A DNA stretch of 64,000 nucleotides from Nocardioides humi. Its GTDB lineage: Bacteria > Actinomycetota > Actinomycetes > Propionibacteriales > Nocardioidaceae. Positions 1 to 9,709 of this stretch are shown here, in pieces. Made by a program: the position numbers and the translations under genes. The notes beneath the pieces were generated by a model. The model did no database searches. It saw only the letters and a list, made by a program, of their open reading frames with translations, and was not told the DNA's origin. The first letter of the stretch is position 1. Each line of letters starts with the position of its first letter. The stretch spans positions 2,480,001 through 2,544,000 of the forward strand of contig NZ_CP041146.1 of NCBI RefSeq assembly GCF_006494775.1. The letters are read 5' to 3'.

Positions 1-1381
1 CCGCGCGGGCCGCGACCGGCATCACGGAGATGATCAGCCCGGCGAGCATGATCCAGATCGACCCGTAGAAACGAGCCAGCCCAGGCACCACGAGGAAGAC
101 CGAGTAGATCCCGATCGACAGGATGATCCCGGGCGCCGCCCAGGGCAGCCACGAGGCGGACCCGACGAGCCGGTCGACCCGTGTCGCGTTGCGGCGCCCG
201 CTCGTCATGCTGAGGACCAGTGCGAGCACCATCGCGATCCCGCCGCCCACGGTCCCGAGGAGGAGACTGTTGGTCACGGCCTCGCGCAGCTGGGGCTGGT
301 CGAGCACCGCGCGGTAGGACTGGAGACCGTAGTGACCCTGGTCCAGACCGAAGATGGGCTGCAACGAGCCGACCACGAGCTGGGCTATCGGCAGGACCGC
401 GAGAACGAGCAGTGCGACCAGCATGACGACGAGGTTGGGCACCCGACCCCGGCGGAGGTCGACCACGGTGGCACGGGAGCCCTTGCCACCCACCGTCTGG
501 AAGCTGCGGTTGCCGATCACCCTTCGCTGCAGGACCACGATGCCGATCACCGCGACGATCGGGAGCAGCGCCAGCGCGAACCCGCCGGAGTAGTCGGGCG
601 GCATGCTGTTGTTGATCTGGTCGTAGATCTCGGTGGAGATGACGCGGATGCGCGGTGCCGTGCCGAGCAGCAGCGGGATCTCGAAGAACTCCAGGCAGAT
701 CACCACCGCGAGGAGCGAGGCACCGAGCAGTGCCGGAGCGAGTGCCGGCAGGGTCACCCGGACGAACGTGACGAACGGCCCGGCGTTGGACAACCGGGAG
801 GCCTCCTCCTGGGTCGAGTCCATCGCCATGACGGGACCGATGATGATGAAGTAGAGGAAGGGAGCGAGCTTCACCGCGCTGACCAGGATCAGCCCCAGCA
901 TCGACTCGGCGTCGAAGGACAGCTCCGGGACGAGGGGCAGGGCTCCCGAGATCTCGGCGAGCAGGCCCGAGCTCTCGTTGCCGACCAGGCGCCAGCTGAG
1001 CGCGAAGAAGAGGGGCGGCACGGCCAGCGACAGCGCCATGGCCGGGGTGATGAGCCAGCGCAGCGGCGTGTTCGTCCGCGCTGCGGTCCACGCGAAGTAG
1101 AGCGCGATCGCCATCGCCAGGGGCACGACCGTCACCACGATCAGCGCGGTGTTGCGCAGAGACTTCACCGCGGACGGGTCGTCGAACATGCCGCGCACGG
1201 AGTCCAGCGTCCACTCCCCCGGTATGCCGGGGGGCTCGGACCGGAAGGCTCCGTAGACGACGGCCAGCATCGGCCCCGCCAGCACCGCGACGATGACGAG
1301 GCACGCCCCGAGGCGAACAGCCGTCGCGATGCCACCGGACTTCCGCAGCCGGTCCCCGATGGCCGCGATGGATCCAGGCAT
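1..1381 (-). CDS. ABC transporter permease, FbpB-like, cut by the window edge
   Basis: Inner-membrane permease of a binding-protein-dependent importer. About 460 codons are visible and the frame is still open at base 1, so the C-terminus is missing. The visible protein has two sets of hydrophobic helices, the arrangement of fused two-domain iron(III)-type permeases (FbpB/AfuB). The first half contains an EEASRLSNAGP stretch resembling the EAA loop that contacts the ATPase. The ATG at 1381-1379 is preceded by a good AGGAG at about 7 nt. A binding protein of the matching class lies on the opposite strand at 2424, so the two probably form one transporter. No ATPase gene is in view. The transported solute (ferric iron, or another small ligand such as a phosphonate) cannot be decided. 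Confidence 0.85.
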   Translation of the reverse strand, partial: MPGSIAAIGDRLRKSGGIATAVRLGACLVIVAVLAGPMLAVVYGAFRSEPPGIPGEWTLDSVRGMFDDPSAVKSLRNTALIVVTVVPLAMAIALYFAWTAARTNTPLRWLITPAMALSLAVPPLFFALSWRLVGNESSGLLAEISGALPLVPELSFDAESMLGLILVSAVKLAPFLYFIIIGPVMAMDSTQEEASRLSNAGPFVTFVRVTLPALAPALLGASLLAVVICLEFFEIPLLLGTAPRIRVISTEIYDQINNSMPPDYSGGFALALLPIVAVIGIVVLQRRVIGNRSFQTVGGKGSRATVVDLRRGRVPNLVVMLVALLVLAVLPIAQLVVGSLQPIFGLDQGHYGLQSYRAVLDQPQLREAVTNSLLLGTVGGGIAMVLALVLSMTSGRRNATRVDRLVGSASWLPWAAPGIILSIGIYSVFLVVPGLARFYGSIWIMLAGLIISVMPVAARA

Positions 1382-1485
1382 AGAGGACTCCTGCCCTGTG
1401 TGGTGGTCGGAACGACACTAGGTCGCACTCTCGGAGGCCGCCGGACCCTAACGGGTAGTATCGGCCGGCCCCGGCCAGGGCGGGA

Positions 1486-2181
1486 TCAGACCTGGTACTG
1501 GATGACCGTTCTGGACGTGGCGTTCGGCAGCACCAGGTCGTGCAGGATGGATCGGTGGTCCGGGTGGTCGGCATAGGCACGATAGGCCGGCTCGTCGGCG
1601 AAGAGCCCGAACACCGCGAAGTCGGCGGTCTCCTCGTTCAGGCCGAGATCCGGCCCATAGGTGAGCAGATGCACGCCGCACAGGTGGGGCCGCAGGTCGT
1701 CGAGCGCCGAACGGACCTTCTCGGAGATGTCGGAGGGCGCGTGCTCGGCCCACGCGAACGCCGCCTGATGGACCAGGTGCCGGCACGTCGTGTCGGCCTC
1801 GGCCTGGTCGAGGCCCAGCTCGTCGAGGACGTCGGAGGCGACCCGGAAGGCGTCGAGAGCCGCCGGGCCGCCACAGTAGAAGGCGCTCTGGAGCAGCAGC
1901 TCCCTGATCTCGCGGACGGTGACACCACCGGAGAGTGCCGCGCGCAGGTGCAGCCGGAGCTCAGCTGCCCGCCCGAGGGCGACCAGCATTCCGATGTTGA
2001 GGATGCTGCGCTCGCGGCGCAGGAGCCCCGGGCGGCTCCAGATGTCACCCCAGCAGGCGCGCGTGACGTACTCCTGCAGATCTCGTGTGAACGGAGTGGC
2101 CGCTGCCAGCACCTCCTCGACGTACGCATCGCCGAGCACCTCCTTGCGCCGCACGCGCCCGCGCTCGTACCGATCGTCCAC
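1486..2181 (-). CDS. Carboxymuconolactone decarboxylase-like / Dabb-domain fusion protein
   Basis: Two-domain protein of about 231 residues. Residues 1-125 resemble the carboxymuconolactone decarboxylase/AhpD fold of PcaC-type proteins (DRYERG start, later a LLLQSAFYCGGPAALDAF segment). The last ~90 residues resemble a Dabb (stress-responsive A/B barrel) domain, ending in FADEPAYRAYADHPDH. An ATG lies 15 nt upstream (2196) but has no spaced ribosome site. The GTG at 2181 has GGAGG 6 nt upstream and starts at the place where family members begin, so I prefer it. It lies between the permease and the binding-protein gene. Its reaction is unknown; decarboxylase or dioxygenase-like activity is inference. 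Confidence 0.75.
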   Translation of the reverse strand: MDDRYERGRVRRKEVLGDAYVEEVLAAATPFTRDLQEYVTRACWGDIWSRPGLLRRERSILNIGMLVALGRAAELRLHLRAALSGGVTVREIRELLLQSAFYCGGPAALDAFRVASDVLDELGLDQAEADTTCRHLVHQAAFAWAEHAPSDISEKVRSALDDLRPHLCGVHLLTYGPDLGLNEETADFAVFGLFADEPAYRAYADHPDHRSILHDLVLPNATSRTVIQYQV

Positions 2182-2423
2182 GTCGCCCTCCAGCATCCTC
2201 GGCAGTCATCGAGGTCGGGAGCGTAGCCACGACGAGGCCGGGAAATCACCGTCCCCGGGGCTCGGGGAGCCGGGTGATCGCGAAATGTACCCGCATGGGG
2301 ACGGTGCGTGACGCGCACTCGATGCTTGCCTTCTCCGACAAGCAGCCCGGCTGCCCGTTGGATCCGCCGTCAGGGCGATCGAACAGCTCACCACCGTCTC
2401 GGCTGAAGATTGGACAACCATCC

Positions 2424-3506
2424 ATGAGGTTCCGCGCTATCTCGAGAGGGCTGCAGCTCGGCGTTGCGCTGGTCCTCGCATCGACCCTGGTCGCCGCCTG
2501 CGGCGACGACGACAAGGAGGCGTCCGGCTCCGACGACCTGATGTTCACCGTCGGCTCGCTGGACGAGCTCTACCAAGCGGCCAAGGACAACGGTGAGGAC
2601 GAGCTGGTCTTCTACAGCATCCTCGCGGAGGCCTGGAAGCCGCTGTTCGACAAGTTCACCGAGACGTACCCCGACATCACGATCAAGAGCGAGGCCATCT
2701 GCTGCGCCGATCAGTACACCAAGCTCCAGCAGGAGTTCGCCACCAAGCAGCACACCGTGGACGTCGTCATGGCAGGTCCCCAGCAGATCGACCAGTACGC
2801 CGACTCCGGCTGGGTCGAGTTCTATGACGCGAGTCAGTACGACATGGCCGACATCGGCGTGCTGCACGACGGCATCACCATGGCCAACGGGACCGGCTTC
2901 GGCATCGTCTACAACACCGATGGGGTGAGCGAGCCCCCGACATCCTGGGACGACCTGCTCGACCCCCAGTACAAGGGCAAGATCGCTCTCCAGGACCTGA
3001 CGAAGGTCAGCGGCACCGAGGCGCTCTACTCCAACCTCTCCGAGAACGGCGAGATCTCCGGGGACCACATGGCCAAGCTCGCCGCGCAGGAACCGAAGAT
3101 CGTCGCCTCGTCGACCGAGTACCCCCAGGTCGTCGGGGCCGGGGAGGCGATGATCGGCGTCGGCATGCCGATCAGCTTCTACCAGGCGGTCAAGAGCAGC
3201 GGGCCGCTCGGGATGGTGTTCCCCGTCGAGGGCAACGCCGACAGCGGACAGTTCATGGCTCCTCAGGCGACGATGCTCTCCACGCAGGCGCCGCACCCGA
3301 ACGCGGGCAAGCTGTTCATCGCATGGCTCTACACCCCCGAGGGCCAGGAGGCCATCGCCGCCCGTGGCGACTACGGCCTGGTGAGCGGTTCGCCCGGTCC
3401 CGAAGGATTTCCCGGGATCGACGATCTCACCGCGATGCCGGTCCCGGAGGACCAGTCGGCGCTGGACGAGAAGTACACCGCCGAGTGGAAGCCGCTCTTC
3501 GGCTGA
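2424..3506 (+). CDS. ABC transporter substrate-binding lipoprotein, FbpA-like
   Basis: Extracellular solute-binding protein of family 1 (Fe3+/thiamine/phosphonate type), about 360 residues. The chosen ATG gives a textbook lipoprotein signal: MRFR, a hydrophobic stretch, then the lipobox LVAAC, with the Cys followed by an acidic linker. Upstream in-frame starts would bury this signal. The ribosome site is weak. The body carries the usual periplasmic-binding pattern, with VVMAGPQQIDQYADSGW and a GFGIVYNTDGV hinge segment. It probably delivers substrate to the permease at the left window edge. A strong hairpin directly follows the stop codon. The ligand is unknown. Confidence 0.85.
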   Translation: MRFRAISRGLQLGVALVLASTLVAACGDDDKEASGSDDLMFTVGSLDELYQAAKDNGEDELVFYSILAEAWKPLFDKFTETYPDITIKSEAICCADQYTKLQQEFATKQHTVDVVMAGPQQIDQYADSGWVEFYDASQYDMADIGVLHDGITMANGTGFGIVYNTDGVSEPPTSWDDLLDPQYKGKIALQDLTKVSGTEALYSNLSENGEISGDHMAKLAAQEPKIVASSTEYPQVVGAGEAMIGVGMPISFYQAVKSSGPLGMVFPVEGNADSGQFMAPQATMLSTQAPHPNAGKLFIAWLYTPEGQEAIAARGDYGLVSGSPGPEGFPGIDDLTAMPVPEDQSALDEKYTAEWKPLFG

Positions 3507-3518
3507 TCGGCGGCACAG

Positions 3519-3549
3519 GTGCGGGGCCGGACGCCGCCCGGCCCCGCAC
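3519..3549 (+). terminator. Strong hairpin after the binding-protein gene
   Basis: Perfect 12-bp stem, GTGCGGGGCCGG (3519-3530) pairing with CCGGCCCCGCAC (3538-3549), with a 7-nt loop. It starts 12 nt after the stop of the binding protein and ends 15 nt before the next start. It has no T tract, as is common in actinobacterial terminators. It probably separates transcription of the two genes, or attenuates it. Confidence 0.7.
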
Positions 3550-3564
3550 AGCCGCCCTGGACAC

Positions 3565-5667
3565 ATGAGCTCCCTCAGCACGCTCTTCGCCCCTCGCTCG
3601 ATCGCTCTCGTCGGCGCCTCGGACTCCGCCCCGTGGACACAGCTCGTCCTCGACGGCCTGGATCGGGTCGGCTACGCCGGAGACCTGCACCTCGTCAACG
3701 GCCGTGGACGCACGGTGGGCGGGAGGGCGACCGTGACCGGCCTCGCCCAGATCGGTGGGCCGGTCGATCTCGCCTACCTCCTCGTGCCGGAGGCCGCGGT
3801 CGAGCGGGCCCTCGGCGACGCCACCGCGGCGGGCATCCGCAACATCGTCGTCCTCGCCTCGGGGTTCACCGAGGCGGGCGCGCACGGTGCACACGCCGAG
3901 CAGCGACTGCGCGAGGCCGTCGTGCGGTCCGGCCTCCACCTGATCGGCCCGAACGGTCTCGGCTTCGTGAGCCCTCACGACCGGGTCGCGCTCTTCCCTC
4001 CCCTCGCCCGTCGAAGCCTGCCTCCTGCGGGCTCGGTGGCGATGGTCTCCCAGAGCGGCGGGATCGCGGCCGAGGCCCTCGATCTCTTCGCGGCGACCGG
4101 CGTGGGACTGAGCCTGCTCGTCAGCACGGGCAACGAGGCCGGGGTCGATGTCGCCGAGGTGATCGACCACCTCGTCGGCGATCCGCGCACGGGAGCGATC
4201 TGCCTGTTCCTGGAGACCGTCCGCCGGCCGAGGGCCTTCCTCGACGCCGCGCGGCGCGCGTCGGAGGCCGGCAAGCCCGTCATCGCACTCAAGGTGGGAC
4301 GGAGCGCCGCCAGCGCCCGGACGGTGGCGGCGCACACCGGCGCCCTCGTGGGCGACGACCGGGCCACCCGCAGCGCCTTCGCATCGGTCGGCGTCGTGGC
4401 CGTCGACAGCCTGGAGGAGGCGGTCCTCGCCGCAGCGATCGCGACCACGGTGCCGCCGCCCGCTGTCCCGGCCATCGCCGCCGCCGGGATCTCGGGGGGC
4501 GCCTGCAGCGTCGCCGCCGATGCGGCCGACCGCTACGGCGTGACGCTGGCCGACCTCGCGCCGAGGACCGTGGCGGCCCTGAGCACCGTCCTGCCCTCCT
4601 TCGGCTCGGTGACGAACCCACTGGATGCGACCGGCGCGGCCGTCTCGAATCCTGCTGTCCTCGAGCACGTGCTCACGAGCCTGCGTGCCGATCCCGGTGT
4701 CGGACTGGTGCTCGCCCAGGTACCCATCCCCGTCGACGGCACCGGCGCGACGACCGCGATGCTGGACGCAGCCGCCCGCGCGACCCGCCCGGACCCGGGC
4801 CGGGCACCGGTGGCCCTCTGCCCCGGCTCGGCGTACGGACTTCCTGCGGGGGTACGCGAGCGCGCCCGGGAACACGGCCTGCCGATCCTGCCCGGCTCGA
4901 TGACGCAGGTCGTCCGCGCCGTCGCCCTGATGAGCAGGTGGTGGGCTCGCCCCCACGCCACAGCGGTGTCGAGTCCGCCATCCGTGCTTCCCCGGCGCGA
5001 CCTCGACGAGCCCTGGTCCGAGGAGGACGGCCGCCAGCTCCTGCGCGCCAACGGCATCCCGGTGGCCCCAGCCACCATCGTGACCACATCGGCGGCCGCC
5101 GTCGCCGCGGCGGCGCAATGGGACGAACCGGTGGCGCTCAAGCTGGTCTCGCCGCACATCCCGCACAAGAGCGACGTGGGCGGCGTTCACCTGGGGCTCG
5201 TCGGCCCGGCCGACGTCGCCCGGGGCTTCGCGCAGGTCGCAGCCGTGCTCGCAGACCGCGGAGAGCCCCCGTGCGCGCTCGTGGGTCCCATGCGGCCTGA
5301 TGGGATCGACCTCATCGTCGGCGTGGTCCGCGACGCCCAGTGGGGACCGGTGCTCGCGGTCGGTCTCGGTGGCGTGTGGACCGAGGTGCTCGACGACGTC
5401 AGTACCCGCCTACTGCCCGTCGACGTCCCCACTGTCCGTACGATGCTCGACGACCTGCGCGCCCGCGCGGCCCTCGCCGGCGGTCGAGGTCACCCGCCGG
5501 CGCCACTCCACGAGCTCGCGCAGGTCATCACCCGCATCGGCGACCTGGCCCTGGCTCTCGGCCCTCGGCTCACCGCGCTCGAGATCAACCCCCTGCGCAT
5601 CGTGTCCGATTCCGTCGAGGCGCTCGACGTCGTCGTCACCCTGGCGGAGCCTGGTCCATCCACGTGA
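3565..5667 (+). CDS. NDP-forming acyl-CoA synthetase (acetate-CoA ligase family)
   Basis: About 700 residues, the full fused length of ADP-forming acyl-CoA synthetases, which make an acyl-CoA plus ADP and phosphate from acid, CoA and ATP. In order: N-terminal CoA-binding Rossmann domain (IALVGASD near residue 15), two succinyl-CoA-synthetase-like flavodoxin domains (MVSQSGGIA near 160), and a C-terminal ATP-grasp domain (from ~475, ALKLVSPHIPHKSDVGGV). The phosphohistidine loop AAHTGALVGDD is intact. The convergent neighbour is an acyl-CoA dehydrogenase, consistent with acid activation and oxidation. Substrate unknown. Confidence 0.88.
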   Translation: MSSLSTLFAPRSIALVGASDSAPWTQLVLDGLDRVGYAGDLHLVNGRGRTVGGRATVTGLAQIGGPVDLAYLLVPEAAVERALGDATAAGIRNIVVLASGFTEAGAHGAHAEQRLREAVVRSGLHLIGPNGLGFVSPHDRVALFPPLARRSLPPAGSVAMVSQSGGIAAEALDLFAATGVGLSLLVSTGNEAGVDVAEVIDHLVGDPRTGAICLFLETVRRPRAFLDAARRASEAGKPVIALKVGRSAASARTVAAHTGALVGDDRATRSAFASVGVVAVDSLEEAVLAAAIATTVPPPAVPAIAAAGISGGACSVAADAADRYGVTLADLAPRTVAALSTVLPSFGSVTNPLDATGAAVSNPAVLEHVLTSLRADPGVGLVLAQVPIPVDGTGATTAMLDAAARATRPDPGRAPVALCPGSAYGLPAGVRERAREHGLPILPGSMTQVVRAVALMSRWWARPHATAVSSPPSVLPRRDLDEPWSEEDGRQLLRANGIPVAPATIVTTSAAAVAAAAQWDEPVALKLVSPHIPHKSDVGGVHLGLVGPADVARGFAQVAAVLADRGEPPCALVGPMRPDGIDLIVGVVRDAQWGPVLAVGLGGVWTEVLDDVSTRLLPVDVPTVRTMLDDLRARAALAGGRGHPPAPLHELAQVITRIGDLALALGPRLTALEINPLRIVSDSVEALDVVVTLAEPGPST

Positions 5668-5675
5668 TGCCGGCC

Positions 5676-6821
5676 TCACAGCCCCAGGTCGCGCCCGATC
5701 AGCTCCTTCATGATCTCGTTCGACCCGGCCCAGATCTTGGTGACCCGGGCGTCGCGCCAGGCCCGGGCGACGCGGTACTCGTTCATGAAGCCGTAGCCGC
5801 CGTGCAGCTGCACGCAGTGGTCGAGCACCTCGGACTGCACCTGCGAGGAGAACCACTTCGCCTTGGCGGCGTCGATCGCGGTGAGCGTGCCCTGGGAGTG
5901 GTTGAGGACGCACTTGTCGATGTACGCCTCGGCCGCCTCGATCCGGGTGACCAGGTCGGCGAGCAGGAACTTGTTGTGCTGGAAGGTGCCGATGGGGGCG
6001 CCGAAGGCGTGCCGCTCCTTGGCGTACTCGATGGTCTCGAGCAGGATCTGCTTGGCGTGCGCGACATTGGCGACCGCGCAGCCGAGCCGCTCCTGCGGGA
6101 GCTTCTGCATCATGTGGATGAAGCCCATGTCGAGCTCGCCGATGATCTCGGCGTCGGTGACCCGGACGTTCTCGAAGAACAGCTCGGCGGTGTCGGACTC
6201 CTCCATGCCGACCTTGTCGAGCTTGCGGCCGCGCGAGAAGCCCTCCATGGTCGCCTCGATGCCGAAGAGGGTGATCCCCTTGGGGCCCTTCTCCGGGTCG
6301 GTGCGCACGGCGGTGACGAAGAGGTCGCCGGAGTAGCCGTTGGTGATGAAGGTCTTCGAGCCGTTGATGATCCACGCGTCGCCGTCGCGGACCGCGGTGG
6401 TCTTCAGCGCGGCGAGGTCGGAGCCGCCGGACGGCTCGGTCATGCCGATGCCCAGCAGGATCTCGCCGGAGCAGACGCCTGGCAGCCACCGCTCCTTCTG
6501 CTCGGACGTGCCCAGCTCGACGATGTACGGCGCCGTGATGTCGGCGTGGATGCCGTGACAGGTGGGGTACGCCGCGCCGACCTTCGCGAGCTCCTCCTGG
6601 AGCACGGCGTTGAACCGGAAGTCGCCGGCGTCCGAGCCGCCGTACTCCTCCGGCACGCACAGCCCGAGCAGGCCCTGCTTGCCGGCCTCGAGCCAGAACT
6701 CGCGCGGGAGCGCCTTCGCGGCGATGTGCTCCTCGGTGTGCGGCAGGACGGACCGGTCCACGAACTCCTTGACGGACGCGCGGAAGGCCTCGTGGTCCTC
6801 GTCGTAGATCTCACGCTTCAT
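5676..6821 (-). CDS. Acyl-CoA dehydrogenase
   Basis: Flavoprotein of 381 residues, the normal length for FAD acyl-CoA dehydrogenases that form a 2,3-double bond. It carries the middle-domain signature GIGMTEPSGGSDLAAL and C-terminal QLHGGYGFMNEYRVARAWRD followed by IWAGSNEIMKELIGR. The start ATG at 6821 lies just upstream of MKREIYDEDHEAF. It converges with the acyl-CoA synthetase 9 bp away. Upstream on the same strand, 71 bp off, is the MFS gene that ends the large catabolic operon, so it could be read through from there. No operator of the island type lies in front of it. Confidence 0.9.
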   Translation of the reverse strand: MKREIYDEDHEAFRASVKEFVDRSVLPHTEEHIAAKALPREFWLEAGKQGLLGLCVPEEYGGSDAGDFRFNAVLQEELAKVGAAYPTCHGIHADITAPYIVELGTSEQKERWLPGVCSGEILLGIGMTEPSGGSDLAALKTTAVRDGDAWIINGSKTFITNGYSGDLFVTAVRTDPEKGPKGITLFGIEATMEGFSRGRKLDKVGMEESDTAELFFENVRVTDAEIIGELDMGFIHMMQKLPQERLGCAVANVAHAKQILLETIEYAKERHAFGAPIGTFQHNKFLLADLVTRIEAAEAYIDKCVLNHSQGTLTAIDAAKAKWFSSQVQSEVLDHCVQLHGGYGFMNEYRVARAWRDARVTKIWAGSNEIMKELIGRDLGL

Positions 6822-6892
6822 GCTCGCGACTCTACTCGCGGGTCACTTGCGCGGTCGTTGTCCCCGTGCACAACAAGGCCGGAGGTCGCGAG

Positions 6893-8067
6893 TCAGCCTG
6901 GCTCCGCCTCGCCCAGACGTGCCTGGACTCGGGCAGTGGGCGGAGCCGGGACGGGGGCGACGATGGCGCCAGCCACCAGCATCGCCGCCGCCATCACCAA
7001 CCACGCCGATCCGATGCCGGCATGGGTGATCGTCCAAGCCATCAGCACCGGACCTGCTGCCGAGCCCGCCATGCCGCCCGCCTGCAGGACAGCGCTCGAA
7101 CGCCCAGGCCGGCCACTGTTCTCGCTCAGCACCAGAGCGAAGGTGAGGCCTGACCAGCACCAGCCGAAGGCGTAGGCCAGGAGGCAGCCGACAAGCACGA
7201 CGGGTTGCGCCCCGGCGCCGAGAAGCGCGACGCCGGTCCCACCGATCCACATCGTGAGGGTGACCAGCCACCAGGACCGAAAACCACAACGATCCACCAA
7301 GACGCCACTCAGGATCCGCGCGACGACGCTGAGAAGGCCCGCCACCAGCAGAACCCAGGCGGTTGTCCCCGACGAGAGACCCGCTCCCGCCAACGTCAGC
7401 GCGGAGTAGCCGAGCATGCCGCCGACCACCGCGGAGGCCAGGAAGGTGGCGACGCCGTATCGCGCGACGCGGCGGCCGGCCGTCGCGACGTCCTCCGCCT
7501 TCCAGGGCCTAGAGAACGTGTCGTACGAGCGAAGACAACGAGGACAGCCACCGCCGCCGCCTCCGCCACGACCACCGCCCAGATCCAGTCCAGAGCCGAC
7601 GATGCCGCCGCCGCGAGCAGCATCGCAAGCGGAAGCGCGGCCTGCTTCGTGCACACAGCGAGTACCTGCCGATCCATCGGTACAGCAGCGGCGATCAGCC
7701 CATTCGTCGACGGCAGGACGACGGCGAAGCACCCACCGGCCGCCGCCACGCCGATACCCAACACGATCGGACTCCCTGGCCACGCCATGAGCGGCAGCGC
7801 CATCGTGACCAGAGTGATCGCCGACACGACGCCTGTCCGGCGCACGCCGAGTTGATCGATGAATGGCCCCAAGCCCATCGCCGTCAGGCTCCCCAGCAGG
7901 AAGAAGCTCGTGGTGAGCCAGCCCGCCAGGTTGCCATCCCCGCCGTGAGCGGTCGTCAACCGCGCCGCGAACGCCGCTACGAGGCCAAGGGGCAGGATCG
8001 CGACGCAGTCCTGGAGCGTCGCCACCACGACGAGGCGTACGGCGTTGGTGGCTCGTGTCCTTGTCAA
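6893..8067 (-). CDS. MFS transporter, frameshifted once in this sequence
   Basis: A 12-helix major facilitator protein of about 391 residues, split into two frames. The first six helices run from the TTG at 8067 to VLVVFAR near 7528. The rest (YDTFSRPW... AGAGLSSGTTAWVLLV... to 6893) is one frame over. Inserting a single base around 7524-7530 restores one continuous protein, so the lesion is -1. The gene begins 12 bp after the NRAMP gene stop and is the last member of the operon that starts at 16463. It may import the pathway substrate or export a product. Its C-terminal half resembles the truncated MFS at 43.2-43.8 kb. Confidence 0.75.
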
Positions 8068-8079
8068 TTGACCCTGACC

Positions 8080-9333
8080 TCAGCCGTTCCCGCGCGCTGT
8101 CTCAACCACGAGAACGAGGTTGAGCACCACGATCACGGCCGCCACCAGGGATGCCAGGAGGGTCGTGATCCGCCGGTTCACCAGCGTGCCCATCAGCTGC
8201 TTGCTGGCGGTGATCATGACGAGAGGGACGAGCGCGAACGGGATCCCGAAGGAGAGGACGACCTGCGAGATGACCAGCGCTCGGGTTGGGTCGACTCCGA
8301 GGCCCAGGACGACCAGGGCCGGTGCGAGTGTGACGAGGCGACGCAGGGCAAGAGGCAGGCGGCGCCGGAGAAAGCCCTCCATCACCACTTGTCCAGCCAA
8401 GGTGCCGACGCTCGAAGCGGCGAAACCCGAGGCGAGCAGACTGAGTGCGAACGCCAGCGCAGCGGCCGGGCCGAGGACCTCGCCGAGAGCTCCATGGGCC
8501 GCCTGCAGGGTGGCGAGGTCCTCAGTCTGGCTCGCGAGCGCCGCCGCGGCGATCACCAGGAGAGCCAGGTTCATGACTCCTGCGCAGGTCATGGCGACCA
8601 CGACGTCGATCCGCTGGGCGCGCAGGGCCGCTCCCTGCTGATCCGCGGTCCGGCCGGCCATCGTCGCACCGGTCAACGCGCCATGCAGGTAGATCGCATG
8701 CGGCATCACCGTGGCTCCGAGCATCCCTGTCGCGAGCAGGACGCTGCTCGTTCCGTCGAAGCGAGGGACAACGCCCTCGATCAGTCCTTTCGGCTCGACG
8801 TCCGACAGGAAGACATTGCACGCGAATCCGAGGAGGATCACCCCCAGGAACACGGCGATCGCAGCCTGGAAGGTTCGCGCCCCGCGGGTGTGAAGGGTGA
8901 GGAGCGCGAAGGCTCCGACGGCAGTGATAGTGCCCCCGACGAGCAGGGGCGTGCCGAACAGGATCTGGAGGGCGACGGCACCGCCGACGACCTCGGCAAG
9001 GTCGGTCGCGATCGCGACAAGCTCAGCCTGTAGCCAGAGCGGGACGACCACGCGCCGCGGAAACCGGTCCCGGCAGACCGCGGCGAGACTCCGTCGCGTC
9101 GCGATCCCCAGCTTGGCGGACAGGTACTGAATGAGCATCGCCATGACATTGCTGACGAGCACGACCCAGACGAGCAGGTACCCGTACTCCGCACCGGCCG
9201 AGACATTGGTGGCGAAGTTGCCCGGGTCCACATAGGCGATCGCCGTAACGAGTGCCGGACCGAGGAACGGAGCCGTTGCAGCCAGTCGGCTTCGCGACCT
9301 CTCGCGCTGGACCTGCACGCCCTCCTCGACCAT
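8080..9333 (-). CDS. mntH: NRAMP-family divalent metal transporter, MntH-like
   Basis: Proton-coupled Mn2+/Fe2+ importer of 417 residues with 11 or so predicted helices. The two metal-site motifs of the family are visible: DPGN in helix 1 (AIAYVDPGNFATN, ~residue 36) and MPH in helix 6 (GATVMPHAIYLHGAL). The start ATG lies 9 bp after the Rieske gene stop and the stop lies 12 bp before the MFS, so it is embedded in a catabolic operon rather than standing next to an MntR-type regulator. A role in loading the metal enzymes of the pathway is inference. Confidence 0.88.
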   Translation of the reverse strand: MVEEGVQVQRERSRSRLAATAPFLGPALVTAIAYVDPGNFATNVSAGAEYGYLLVWVVLVSNVMAMLIQYLSAKLGIATRRSLAAVCRDRFPRRVVVPLWLQAELVAIATDLAEVVGGAVALQILFGTPLLVGGTITAVGAFALLTLHTRGARTFQAAIAVFLGVILLGFACNVFLSDVEPKGLIEGVVPRFDGTSSVLLATGMLGATVMPHAIYLHGALTGATMAGRTADQQGAALRAQRIDVVVAMTCAGVMNLALLVIAAAALASQTEDLATLQAAHGALGEVLGPAAALAFALSLLASGFAASSVGTLAGQVVMEGFLRRRLPLALRRLVTLAPALVVLGLGVDPTRALVISQVVLSFGIPFALVPLVMITASKQLMGTLVNRRITTLLASLVAAVIVVLNLVLVVETARGNG

Positions 9334-9342
9334 CCTGGCGCG

Positions 9343-9696
9343 TCACACGTCGACGACGACGTCGCCGTTCTCGATGCGACCCGGGAACGTGACCACCTTG
9401 TACTTCGGTTCGACCAGCGTCTCGCCGCTTGGCAGCTTGAACTCCCAGCCGTGCCAGGGGCACTTCAGGATCTCGCCGTCGTATGCCCACTCACGCTGAG
9501 TGGGCGCGGGGGAGACCACGGTGCCTGTCGCGCGGGAGTGGCACAGCGGAGCTCCGGCGTGGGGGCAGAGGTTGCGTACGGCGACGATCTGCCCCTTGAC
9601 GTTGTAGACGCCCAGCTCCAGCCTGCCGATGCGCACCAGCTTCCGCATACCCGGCTGGAGCTCCTCAGCCGGACAGATGACATGTGGGGTCGCCAT
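9343..9696 (-). CDS. Rieske [2Fe-2S] ferredoxin-type protein
   Basis: Small soluble Rieske protein of 117 residues. The cluster ligands are both present: CPHAGAPLC (residues ~46-54) and CPWHGWEF (~83-90). Length and single domain fit a Rieske-type electron carrier or a small oxygenase component, not a full ring-hydroxylating alpha subunit. The ATG at 9696 lies 13 nt after the restored stop of the ferredoxin reductase, with GAGAGGGGAT upstream. In the reading frame of the distal reductase fragment it appears fused to the reductase; that is an artefact of the reductase frameshift. It probably accepts electrons from that reductase. Confidence 0.85.
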   Translation of the reverse strand: MATPHVICPAEELQPGMRKLVRIGRLELGVYNVKGQIVAVRNLCPHAGAPLCHSRATGTVVSPAPTQREWAYDGEILKCPWHGWEFKLPSGETLVEPKYKVVTFPGRIENGDVVVDV

Positions 9697-9709
9697 GGAC
9701 CATCCCCTC

